From positions 1 through 6,165 of the forward strand of contig CALLAV010000143.1 of the NCBI GenBank assembly GCA_938001995.1: a DNA stretch of 6,165 nt, in the 5' to 3' direction. Shown piece after piece: positions 1 to 5,834 of the stretch. The translations under genes were made by a program, and so were the position numbers. The notes under the pieces were generated by a model. The model was not told where the DNA came from, did not search any database, and saw only the letters and a list, made by a program, of their open reading frames with translations. The stretch is from an uncultured Amylibacter sp. (GTDB lineage Bacteria; Pseudomonadota; Alphaproteobacteria; Rhodobacterales; Rhodobacteraceae). Positions within the stretch are counted from its first letter, which is position 1; each line of letters starts with the position of its first letter.

Positions 1-491
1 ACGCAATCGGCGGGCGCAGTGTCGAACTGGGCGGCGGCGTGCAAGAACAGATCGGGCGCGGGTTTGCCGTTGGGGACGTCATAACCAGAGAAGGCGTTGC
101 CTTCAAAATACGGCAGAAGGCCTGTGGTTGTCAGCGTGGCGCGCATCTTGGCGTGGATGCCGTTAGAGGCGACGCAAAACGGGATATTTGCGGCGGTGAG
201 CGCGTCGAGCACGGTGCGGATGTGAGGGATCGGCTGGCAATGCTTGGTCAGGCGATCGATGCTTGTGGCGTAGAATTCATCGGACCAATCGCTTGGAAGG
301 TCGATGCCATTGTTTTGCGCATACGCGATGACGGCGTAGCGGTTTTTACCCGTGAATTCGGCGCAGGATTCTGCAAACGTGAAGGTCGCGCCGTGACGGG
401 TAAGAATTTCGTACAATACGCGGTTGGCGATCGGTTCGCTGTCCACCAAAACGCCGTCGCAATCAAAAATGACGAGTTTTGGTGTTTGCAT
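1..491 (-). CDS. HAD-superfamily subfamily IA hydrolase (phosphatase), partial, C-terminus outside window
   Basis: This is probably a cytosolic phosphatase or phosphomutase of the HAD superfamily acting on a small phosphorylated metabolite; the substrate cannot be read from the sequence. The gene starts at the ATG at 491-489, and 163 codons are visible before it runs off the left edge without a stop. Motif I, DCDGVLVDSEP, lies at residues 10-20, with Asp10 the expected nucleophile and Asp12 the acid/base. Residues of about 18-85 look like a helical C1 cap. Motif II is the Ser109 of VASNG, and motif III is Lys143 in NGKPAPD. Motif IV, the acidic metal-binding pair, would lie just beyond the edge. 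The start has AAGGA about 7 bases upstream, inside the end of the SDR gene, and only 3 bases separate the two genes, so translational coupling is likely. The form of motif I resembles the beta-phosphoglucomutase/YieH-like branch, but I would not assign a specific enzyme. Confidence 0.9.
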   Translation of the reverse strand, partial: MQTPKLVIFDCDGVLVDSEPIANRVLYEILTRHGATFTFAESCAEFTGKNRYAVIAYAQNNGIDLPSDWSDEFYATSIDRLTKHCQPIPHIRTVLDALTAANIPFCVASNGIHAKMRATLTTTGLLPYFEGNAFSGYDVPNGKPAPDLFLHAAAQFDTAPADC

Positions 492-494
492 GAC

Positions 495-1145
495 CTATCC
501 TTCGAGTTGTTCGATCAAACGCTGTGCTTCTTCTGCGCAGGGGGTCAATGTGGCGCGGTCTTCGCCCGGATAGAACCTTGCGCGTGTAGCGGTTGGCATC
601 GGGTTTGGCGAGAAGCCGATGACTTTACGCCCCTTTGGATCGACTTCGGTGGCCCAAGAATTGAACAGCGCCCTTTGCGCAGCCTTTGATGCGCCATAGG
701 CGGCCATAAATTTGTCGCCAGCGCGGTGGTCAATGCAATGCACGGCGGTGCCTTTGCGCGGTTCAAGCAGCGGGTCGAAGTTCACGATCAACTGCTGGGC
801 CATGCGTACATTGGTGTTGAAACTGTCGTCCCAGTCTTTTTGCGCGGCCATATTTGCAGGCGACATGGGGGGCGCATGAACGACACAATGAACCCAAAGA
901 TCAAGCCCACCCCAGCGGTCGTTGATCGACATTGCAAGACGGGCGACCGCGTCGGTGTCTTTAATATCCAGCGGGACGAGCGTGGTTGTGCCGCCCGCCG
1001 CTTGGATGCGGTCGTCAAGCTCTTCGAGCGCCCCTGTGGTGCGGGCCAGCGCGATGATGTGATGCCCTTGGGCTGAGAGCGCTTCGGCAGTGGCGGCACC
1101 AAGACCGCGAGATGCGCCGGTGATGAGGGTGATAGGCTGTGTCAT
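495..1145 (-). CDS. SDR-family oxidoreductase with degenerate active site
   Basis: A 216-residue Rossmann-fold protein of the short-chain dehydrogenase/reductase family, predicted cytosolic, probably NAD(P)-binding; substrate unknown. The cofactor motif TGASRGLG is at residues 9-16, the usual place when the ATG at 1145-1143 is the start. Asp60 fits the conserved acidic residue after strand 3, Asn112 the fold-supporting Asn, and Tyr150/Lys154 (YGASK) the catalytic pair. Two hallmarks are missing: the NNAG segment is replaced by VHCVVHAP (residues 85-92), and the usual catalytic Ser position reads CIDHRAG (137-143), with Asp or His where Ser is expected. The loop between that point and Tyr150 is about three residues shorter than in FabG. 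The C-terminal TRARFYPGED segment looks specific to this lineage. The leader is pyrimidine-rich with no Shine-Dalgarno, so the start rests on the motif position. It lies 31 bases after the upstream membrane-protein gene and 3 bases before the HAD gene. It may be an enzyme with altered chemistry or a non-enzymatic relative. Confidence 0.9.
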   Translation of the reverse strand: MTQPITLITGASRGLGAATAEALSAQGHHIIALARTTGALEELDDRIQAAGGTTTLVPLDIKDTDAVARLAMSINDRWGGLDLWVHCVVHAPPMSPANMAAQKDWDDSFNTNVRMAQQLIVNFDPLLEPRKGTAVHCIDHRAGDKFMAAYGASKAAQRALFNSWATEVDPKGRKVIGFSPNPMPTATRARFYPGEDRATLTPCAEEAQRLIEQLEG

Positions 1146-1176
1146 GGGTGGGGTTTGGCGTGGATTTGGGAGAGGG

Positions 1177-1626
1177 TCAAGTGCAGTTGTGCATCCCAAC
1201 AAGTGTGACCCAACTTCTTCCCGTTTCGGTTTCTGTTCTGAGTTTCACGCACGCGGTGTCCGTGATTTGTCCATAAATTGCTCCGCTTCTCGTGGATGCA
1301 GTTCGACGCGTTCCATCAGGAAGCTGGAAGTAAAACCTGACGATAAGTGGAGACGTTTCGGTGGCTGAGCTATGTGAGCGAATAATCGTGGCGATTACAA
1401 ATTCTTCGCTCATTTCACCTTGCGGCAGGCTGATTACGTACCAATATACCAGCAAAACAACTGGCATTGTTAATACAAAAAAAGCTGTAAAGGGCACGGG
1501 CCAATAGGGCCAGCCTTTTCTAATACAGATCAATTCGAGTTCAAGAAATTGGTTGGATATCCACTTTACGGCGCGATCAAATCGCGTTTCGTGACCTGAG
1601 GGTTTTTTCTTGGGTTTAAGAAACAC
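1177..1626 (-). CDS. single-pass membrane protein of unknown function, low GC
   Basis: I do not recognise this 149-residue protein. The N-terminus is very basic (KPKKK at 4-8, more Lys/Arg up to residue 37), one hydrophobic helix spans about residues 44-66, and residues 75-145 look like a small beta-rich domain (alternating RFYFQLPDGTRRTAS, then VKLRTETETG). By the positive-inside rule the N-terminus would be cytoplasmic and the beta domain periplasmic. There is no cleavable signal peptide. The start codon is GTG at 1626-1624, only 10 bases after the purF stop, without a convincing ribosome binding site; the next Met, residue 54, lies inside the membrane helix, so a later start would break the protein. 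GC is about 46% over 1201-1620 by hand count, against 55-63% in sampled lines of neighbouring genes, which suggests a later insertion between purF and the SDR gene. The C-terminal half faintly recalls DUF3592-like domains, but this is a guess. That it is a real gene is likely from its length and membrane helix, not proven. Confidence 0.65.
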   Translation of the reverse strand: MFLKPKKKPSGHETRFDRAVKWISNQFLELELICIRKGWPYWPVPFTAFFVLTMPVVLLVYWYVISLPQGEMSEEFVIATIIRSHSSATETSPLIVRFYFQLPDGTRRTASTRSGAIYGQITDTACVKLRTETETGRSWVTLVGMHNCT

Positions 1627-1638
1627 TTTCGAGTGTTC
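1622..1638 (-). promoter_or_regulatory. hairpin joining purF stop and downstream GTG start
   Basis: On the minus strand AACACT, a CGAA loop, and AGTGTT form a perfect 6-bp stem, with one further G-U pair possible. The 5' arm includes bases of the purF TGA stop and the 3' arm includes the GTG start of the next gene. No T-run follows, so it is a poor terminator. By inference it may hide the GTG until a ribosome finishing purF opens it, which would couple the two translations. A chance 6-bp hairpin is possible. Confidence 0.35.
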
Positions 1639-3109
1639 ACTCAGCCGCTTTCATCACAAACCCATTCTCAATCTGGTCCGCTGGTTTCACTGGGTATTCA
1701 CCACTGAAACAAGCGTCGCAATAGGCGGGGCTGGCTTTGTCGCGTCCATCTGGTTCCCCTGCCGCGCGGTAGAGACCATCGAGTGAGATGAATTTGAGGG
1801 AAGATACGGCGAGGTGTTCGCGCATTTCATCCTCGGTCATTGTGGCGGCCAGCAGTTTTTCGCGTTTTGGGGTGTCTACGCCATAAAAGCAGGGCCATGC
1901 GGTGGGCGGGCTTGCGATGCGCAAATGCACCTCTTTTGCGCCTGCGTCGAGGATCATGTCTTTGATTTTGATGCTGGTGGTCCCACGCACCACGGAGTCG
2001 TCCACAAGGATCACGCGTTTGCCTTTGATCAAGGCGCGGTTGACGTTGAGTTTCAGGCGCACGCCCATGTTGCGGATCTGCTCGGTGGGTTCGATGAATG
2101 TGCGGCCCATGTATTGGTTGCGGATGATGCCCATGGCGTAGGGGATGCCGCTTTCTTGCGAATATCCAATCGCGGCGGGTGTGCCGCTGTCAGGGACGGG
2201 GCAGACGATATCTGCGTCTACGGGGGATTCTTTGGCGAGTTCCACACCGATCTGGCGACGGGTTTCATAGACGGATTGGCCGCCCAAGATGCTGTCAGGA
2301 CGCGAGAAATAGACGTGTTCAAAGATACAAGGGCGTGGTTTTGCTTTTTCAAACGGGGTTGAGGATTCAATCCCATTGGCGGAGCAGATGACCATCTCAC
2401 CGGGTTCGATTTCACGGATGAAGTCCGCCCCGATGATGTCGAGCGCACAGGTTTCTGAGGACAACACCCAGCCATCGCCAAGTTTGCCAAGGACAAGGGG
2501 GCGCACGCCAAGGGCATCACGCACGCCGATAAGCTTGGTGCGGGTTTGGGCGATCACCGAGAACGCGCCCTCGACACGGCGAAGCGCATCCTTGAGCCGC
2601 TCGGGAAGGGTGCTTTGATAGGAGCGGGCGATCAGGTGGATGATGCATTCGGAGTCGGATGACGACTGAAAGATAGAGCCACGTGTGATCAGTTCGGTGC
2701 GCAGCGCATCAGCGTTTGTGAGGTTGCCGTTGTGCGCAATGGCACAGCCGCCCAAGGAAAACTCGCCAAAGAAGGGCTGCACGTCGCGGATCGCTGTTTG
2801 GCCTTTGGAGCCAGCGGTGGAGTAGCGCACATGGCCGATGGAATTGGACCCTGGTAGGGTTTCCATCAGCGAGGCTTTGGTGAAGTTGTCGCGCACATAG
2901 CCAAAGCGACGGGCGGAGTTGAATCCTTGGTCAGGATCGTAGGACACAATGCCGCCTGCTTCTTGTCCGCGATGTTGAAGGGCGTGAAGGCCGAGGGCGA
3001 CAAAGTTAGCCGCGTCTGCGACGCCGATTACGCCGAAAATACCGCATTCCTCCTTTAGCTTATCGTCGTCGAACGGGTGCGCAAAAAAGGGTTTGGTTTG
3101 GCTTAGCAT
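1637..3109 (-). CDS. purF: amidophosphoribosyltransferase (glutamine PRPP amidotransferase)
   Basis: PurF catalyses the committed first step of de novo purine synthesis in the cytosol: PRPP + glutamine + water give 5-phosphoribosylamine, glutamate and pyrophosphate. The 490-residue protein has the full two-domain layout. Cys22, in EECGIFG, is the nucleophile of the N-terminal Ntn glutaminase domain, so a 21-residue propeptide must be removed. Arg95 (GHVRYSTAG), Asn127-Gly128 (AHNGN) and Asp152 fit the glutamine site. The phosphoribosyltransferase domain carries the PRPP loop VILVDDSVVRGTT at 366-378. Cys261 (RPCIFEH), Cys407 (WPCFYG) and Cys464/Cys467 (YCDACF) match the four 4Fe-4S ligands of the Bacillus subtilis type; the E. 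coli type lacks this cluster. The ATG start is preceded only by a weak TGGA about 8 bases upstream. It follows cvpA by 102 bases, the classical pairing, and leads the unknown membrane, SDR and HAD genes. Feedback inhibition by purine nucleotides is known for the family. Identification is secure. Confidence 0.98.
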   Translation of the reverse strand: MLSQTKPFFAHPFDDDKLKEECGIFGVIGVADAANFVALGLHALQHRGQEAGGIVSYDPDQGFNSARRFGYVRDNFTKASLMETLPGSNSIGHVRYSTAGSKGQTAIRDVQPFFGEFSLGGCAIAHNGNLTNADALRTELITRGSIFQSSSDSECIIHLIARSYQSTLPERLKDALRRVEGAFSVIAQTRTKLIGVRDALGVRPLVLGKLGDGWVLSSETCALDIIGADFIREIEPGEMVICSANGIESSTPFEKAKPRPCIFEHVYFSRPDSILGGQSVYETRRQIGVELAKESPVDADIVCPVPDSGTPAAIGYSQESGIPYAMGIIRNQYMGRTFIEPTEQIRNMGVRLKLNVNRALIKGKRVILVDDSVVRGTTSIKIKDMILDAGAKEVHLRIASPPTAWPCFYGVDTPKREKLLAATMTEDEMREHLAVSSLKFISLDGLYRAAGEPDGRDKASPAYCDACFSGEYPVKPADQIENGFVMKAAE

Positions 3110-3142
3110 GAAGCGATTCCAGATGTGGCAGCAGTTGGGCAG

Positions 3143-3172
3143 GGTATAGCCTGATAGGGCGGCAGGAGTCTA
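3143..3172 (-). promoter_or_regulatory. candidate sigma70-type promoter for purF
   Basis: TAGACT (3167-3172) and TATACC (3143-3148) are separated by 18 bases, each matching the -35 or -10 consensus at four of six positions. The start of transcription would fall about 25-30 bases before the purF ATG. The -35 box lies in the loop and inner stem of the dyad at 3158-3186. It is weak by sequence alone, and purF could also be read from upstream through radA-cvpA. Confidence 0.25.
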
Positions 3173-3186
3173 TGGCTCATGCCGCC
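3158..3186 (-). promoter_or_regulatory. imperfect stem-loop between cvpA and purF
   Basis: On the minus strand GGCGGCA (3180-3186) pairs perfectly with TGCCGCC (3158-3164). After a single T/C mismatch, GAG pairs with CTC, leaving a 7-base loop. The total is ten base pairs, eight of them G-C. It begins 25 bases after the cvpA stop and ends 48 bases before the purF start. There is no T-run, so it is not a standard intrinsic terminator. It could be a regulator's operator, an RNA-stability element or a processing site between cvpA and purF. The structure is plain in the sequence; its role is inference. Confidence 0.45.
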
Positions 3187-3211
3187 TTTGCCAATGGAAA
3201 AGCCGTAAGGT

Positions 3212-3817
3212 TTATGTGTCGGACGCGCCGGTTGTGCCGGTTTCCGTTGTGCCGCCCTCTGGTGCGCCGCAGACGCCGACGAAACCTTCGTAGCGCTCTT
3301 TGAGCCAGTCAGGAACTTCGGTGGGAAGCATGGCGGCCAAGTTTGATTGGCTGTCCGACAGGATTTCGCGTGATTTGCTGTCTTCTACAATCGCAAGGCG
3401 GTCGCCTTCGGCAAAGATGTTGTCATACAGGATCAGCGCAATGAGGACCAAAAGGATGCCACGTGCCACGCCAAACAAGAAGCCAAGGCCCTGATCAATG
3501 CCGCCAAGGGCGGATTTTTGGATCATGCCAGAAAACAGTGGTGTGAAGATGGACACAACGATAAGCGCCACAGCGAACACGACCGCGAAAGCCACAATCA
3601 GCGAAAGCACACAAGACCCGCCGATCAGATCAGACAGAACAGGCACTTCGCGCAGCAAAGGTTCCACAGTCGGGGTCAGCATATAGGCGACGATGCCCGC
3701 AACAACCCAGCCCGCAATAGACAGGACTTCGCGCACCAATCCGCGTGAATACGCAAGAATGGCCGAGATCAGAATGACGATCGCAACGCCACCATCTACC
3801 AATGTAAAACCTTCCAT
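3212..3817 (-). CDS. cvpA: CvpA-family inner-membrane protein
   Basis: A 201-residue integral membrane protein of the CvpA family, named for its need in colicin V production in E. coli; its exact biochemical role is not settled. Hydrophobic helices fall at about residues 8-24, 32-48, 68-93 and 108-132. Two conserved segments support the family: SRGLVREVLSIAGW (24-37) after helix 1 and GGIDQGLGFLFGVARG (105-120) at the start of helix 4. The C-terminal 65 residues are soluble and end in a Gly/Thr-rich low-complexity tail (187-201). The ATG start has an excellent AGAAGGGG about 6 bases upstream, within the 14-base gap after radA, so it is almost certainly co-transcribed with radA. The cvpA-purF pairing is long known from enterobacteria and is kept here, although 102 bases with a stem-loop separate the two genes. 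Family assignment is firm. Confidence 0.93.
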   Translation of the reverse strand: MEGFTLVDGGVAIVILISAILAYSRGLVREVLSIAGWVVAGIVAYMLTPTVEPLLREVPVLSDLIGGSCVLSLIVAFAVVFAVALIVVSIFTPLFSGMIQKSALGGIDQGLGFLFGVARGILLVLIALILYDNIFAEGDRLAIVEDSKSREILSDSQSNLAAMLPTEVPDWLKERYEGFVGVCGAPEGGTTETGTTGASDT

Positions 3818-3831
3818 TCGTGTCCCCTTCT

Positions 3832-5205
3832 TTAGGCTTCTATGTCGCCGAAACAGTCGGCGATAAACGTGCCGACATCATCCACTTTTTTAACGTCCAT
3901 GCCAGATGTGCTGGCCAATTTCATTCGTGATGGGGCAAATGCGCCACTGAAACCCAGCTTTTTGGCTTCTTTCAGGCGCGCTTCTGCCTGAGAAATCGGT
4001 CTTAATCCACCAGAAAGACTGATTTCGCCAAAAATCACCAGATCTCCTGCCAAGCTGGTGTCTTGGCGGGCCGATATCAAGGCCGCGGCGACGGCCAAAT
4101 CTGCGGCGGGTTCGGAAATCCGCATCCCACCCGCGATGTTGAGGTATACATCCATGCCGTTGAACGACAGACCGCAACGGGATTCGAGCACCGCGAGGAT
4201 CATCGACAGGCGGCCGCTGTCCCAGCCGACAACCGTGCGCCGTGCATTGGCGAGCGCGGATTGGGCGACGAGGGCTTGGATTTCCACAAGCAGCGGGCGT
4301 GTGCCTTCGACCCCTGCAAAAACGACGGATCCAGGGGCTGGTTTTTCGCGATCCGACAGGAACAGGGCGGAAGGATTGCGAACTTCGTCCAATCCTGCGC
4401 CAGTCATTTCGAACACGCCAATTTCATCTGCGGGGCCGAATCGGTTTTTCACAGCGCGCAAGATGCGGAACTGGTGGCCGCGTTCGCCCTCGAAATACAG
4501 AACCGTGTCGACCATGTGTTCCACCACACGGGGGCCTGCGATTTGGCCTTCTTTGGTGACGTGGCCCACAAGGACAACGGCGATGCCTTTGCGTTTGGCG
4601 AATGTTGTAAGTTCATGGGCAACGGCGCGGACTTGAGAGACCGATCCAGGCGCGCTGTCTATGTGATCGACCCACATGGTTTGAATGGAATCGATAACGA
4701 CGAGGTCGGGTTGTTCTGCTTCTAGCGTCGTTAGAATATCGCGCAGATTGCTCTCAGAGGCGAGTTGCACGGGGGAGTGCGTGAGGTTGAGACGCTGCGC
4801 ACGCATACGGATCTGAGACGCTGCTTCCTCGCCTGAAACATAGATAGCCTTTTTGCCTGTAAGCGCGAACTTTGCCGCCGCTTGTAACATCAATGTGGAT
4901 TTGCCGATTCCAGGATCGCCGCCCACAAGGATTGCAGACGCAGGGACAAGGCCACCGCCGAGCACGCGGTCGAGCTCTTCGATCCCGCAGTTCGCACGGG
5001 GGAGCGGTTTGTCTTCGGTTTGTAGATCGGAGAGCTGTACCTTGCGGCCCTTGGTTGCGCCCAGCGTTTTTGTGCCTGGACCCGCCGCAAGGGGCGCTTG
5101 TTCTTGGATGGAGTTCCATTCACCGCAAGCATCGCAACGGCCTGCCCATTTTTTGTGGGATGCGCCGCAGGAAGAGCAGGAGAAAGCTAAAGACGTTTTT
5201 GCCAT
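3832..5205 (-). CDS. radA: DNA repair protein RadA (Sms)
   Basis: RadA is a RecA-related ATPase that promotes branch migration and processing of recombination intermediates, working with RecA on DNA in the cytoplasm. The 457-residue protein is the normal family length and shows every domain. An N-terminal four-cysteine zinc finger has Cys10/Cys13 and Cys24/Cys27. The ATPase core has the Walker A motif GGDPGIGKST (95-104, Lys102) and Walker B around VVIDS (Asp172). The RadA-specific KNRFG motif is at 253-257. The C-terminal Lon-protease-like domain covers about 280-457, including MDVYLNIAGGMRI (351-363) and FGEISLSGGLRPI (392-404); in this family it serves as a scaffold rather than a protease. 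The ATG at 5205-5203 is the only sensible start because an in-frame TAA lies 24 bases upstream and the zinc finger needs this N-terminus. The best ribosome binding sequence, AAGGAA, is unusually far away, about 17 bases upstream. cvpA follows after 14 bases. No SOS box is visible in the leader. Confidence 0.98.
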   Translation of the reverse strand: MAKTSLAFSCSSCGASHKKWAGRCDACGEWNSIQEQAPLAAGPGTKTLGATKGRKVQLSDLQTEDKPLPRANCGIEELDRVLGGGLVPASAILVGGDPGIGKSTLMLQAAAKFALTGKKAIYVSGEEAASQIRMRAQRLNLTHSPVQLASESNLRDILTTLEAEQPDLVVIDSIQTMWVDHIDSAPGSVSQVRAVAHELTTFAKRKGIAVVLVGHVTKEGQIAGPRVVEHMVDTVLYFEGERGHQFRILRAVKNRFGPADEIGVFEMTGAGLDEVRNPSALFLSDREKPAPGSVVFAGVEGTRPLLVEIQALVAQSALANARRTVVGWDSGRLSMILAVLESRCGLSFNGMDVYLNIAGGMRISEPAADLAVAAALISARQDTSLAGDLVIFGEISLSGGLRPISQAEARLKEAKKLGFSGAFAPSRMKLASTSGMDVKKVDDVGTFIADCFGDIEA

Positions 5206-5311
5206 GTATCGGTTTTCAATTTTTCCTTAAGCCGCGCAATGCAATGCCCGTTTGAGCGCAGCGAAAGGCAGGGTTTTGCATTTCAATAAATTGATAAACC
5301 GAATTGTGCAA
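5206..5311 (-). promoter_or_regulatory. AT-rich leader of radA with weak candidate promoter
   Basis: This 106-base gap is the only room for a radA promoter apart from read-through. Its upstream half is notably AT-rich. A weak -35/-10 pair, TTGCAC (5306-5311) and TATTGA (5283-5288), is spaced by 17 bases and matches consensus at only three of six positions in each box. Downstream, TGCAA/TTGCA with an inner CCC/GGG (5240-5280) can form a loose hairpin with a 21-base loop. Neither would stand without the position. No small gene is evident in the gap. Confidence 0.25.
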
Positions 5312-5788
5312 TCAATTGGCTGGATCAAGCATGTCTTTGCCCGATTTGTCGAAAATCGTGATGGCGTAAGAGGCCAGCACACAAGCGGTGAACAGATAAA
5401 GCCCCCAACCTGTTTCTAAGCGACCGACACCGACACCTTTGGCCACCACGATGTAGATGGCAATGAGGAAGACATCGGCCATGGCGAGGCGGCCTAGGTG
5501 GATCAGGATCGGTTTGAACTTTGCTGACACAAGCCCGAATTGGATGAGCGCGGTGGAGATTACCTTGATCATTGGCGCAGCGAGAGCCAACGCAGAGACG
5601 ACGACGGCGAGGAAGATGTCCTTTTCCCAAAGCGCTTGGATTCCAGACATGACCGAGATTTCGCTGAGCGAAAAGAACGGCAAGAGGCCAGCTTTCAAAA
5701 GCGGGGCAAACCATGCAATCGGGAACAAGACCAAAAGGCAAAGGTTCGCCAATTTCAACAGGGTTTGGGGCATAGTCGTCAGTTGCAT
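5312..5788 (-). CDS. single-domain PqiA-like membrane protein (paraquat-inducible protein A family)
   Basis: A 158-residue inner-membrane protein. It resembles one half of PqiA/YebS, the membrane partners of MCE-type lipid-transport proteins; members are often annotated paraquat-inducible protein A. Four hydrophobic helices fall at about residues 12-31, 58-80, 104-121 and 128-146. The segment LGRLAMADVFLIAIYIV (98-114) corresponds to the family's conserved GRW-S-M-x-D-V-F stretch. The N-terminal cysteine pairs found in full PqiA proteins are absent; only two isolated Cys, residues 17 and 136, remain. The ATG at 5788-5786 is preferred because AAAGG lies 7 bases upstream; a TTG 11 codons earlier would also be in frame but has no ribosome site. 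No MCE (PqiB-like) gene is within the window, so whether it acts in lipid transport here is open. A 106-base gap separates it from radA. Family assignment rests on motif and topology recalled from memory. Confidence 0.82.
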   Translation of the reverse strand: MQLTTMPQTLLKLANLCLLVLFPIAWFAPLLKAGLLPFFSLSEISVMSGIQALWEKDIFLAVVVSALALAAPMIKVISTALIQFGLVSAKFKPILIHLGRLAMADVFLIAIYIVVAKGVGVGRLETGWGLYLFTACVLASYAITIFDKSGKDMLDPAN

Positions 5789-5805
5789 AAGATGCCTTTG
5801 GTGAG

Positions 5806-5834
5806 AGTATTTTGAGAACAAAGAAACGTGTTCA
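5806..5834 (-). promoter_or_regulatory. candidate promoter of the PqiA-like gene
   Basis: TGAACA (5829-5834) and AATACT (5806-5811) are separated by exactly 17 bases, each matching the sigma70 -35 or -10 consensus at four of six positions. The predicted start of transcription lies only about 10-13 bases before the ATG, giving a short leader that still contains the AAAGG ribosome site. An inverted repeat sits over the -35 and spacer. Confidence 0.35.

Noticed and set aside
39..689. A 216-codon open frame on the plus strand
   Set aside because: It lies across the HAD and SDR genes on the other strand, both of which show intact family motifs; the plus-strand translation is Cys/Arg-rich and resembles nothing, so it is a GC-driven shadow.
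1146..1202. Earlier TTG start for the SDR protein at 1202
   Set aside because: It would add 19 Pro-rich residues before the Rossmann fold and overlap the preceding gene; the TGxxxGxG motif sits at its usual distance from the ATG at 1145.
1814..2362. A 182-codon open frame on the plus strand
   Set aside because: It is entirely antisense to purF, whose motifs are complete; His/Ala/Asp-rich composition is typical of an antisense shadow.
3158..3186. The cvpA-purF stem-loop as a rho-independent terminator
   Set aside because: The strand reads CTATCAGG after the stem rather than a T-run, so intrinsic termination is unlikely; it is kept only as a structure of unknown role.
4063..4725. A 220-codon open frame on the plus strand
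   Set aside because: It is entirely antisense to the conserved core of radA and has no recognisable motif.
5789..5821. Earlier TTG start for the PqiA-like protein at 5821
   Set aside because: It would add 11 polar residues with no ribosome binding site, and it lies inside the candidate promoter region; the ATG at 5788 has AAAGG at good spacing.
5816..5833. The GAACA/TGTTC dyad as a LexA (SOS) box
   Set aside because: Alphaproteobacterial LexA sites are GTTC-N7-GTTC direct repeats, and the Gram-positive form is GAAC-N4-GTTC. Here GAAC and GTTC are inverted and 10 bases apart, so neither pattern fits.
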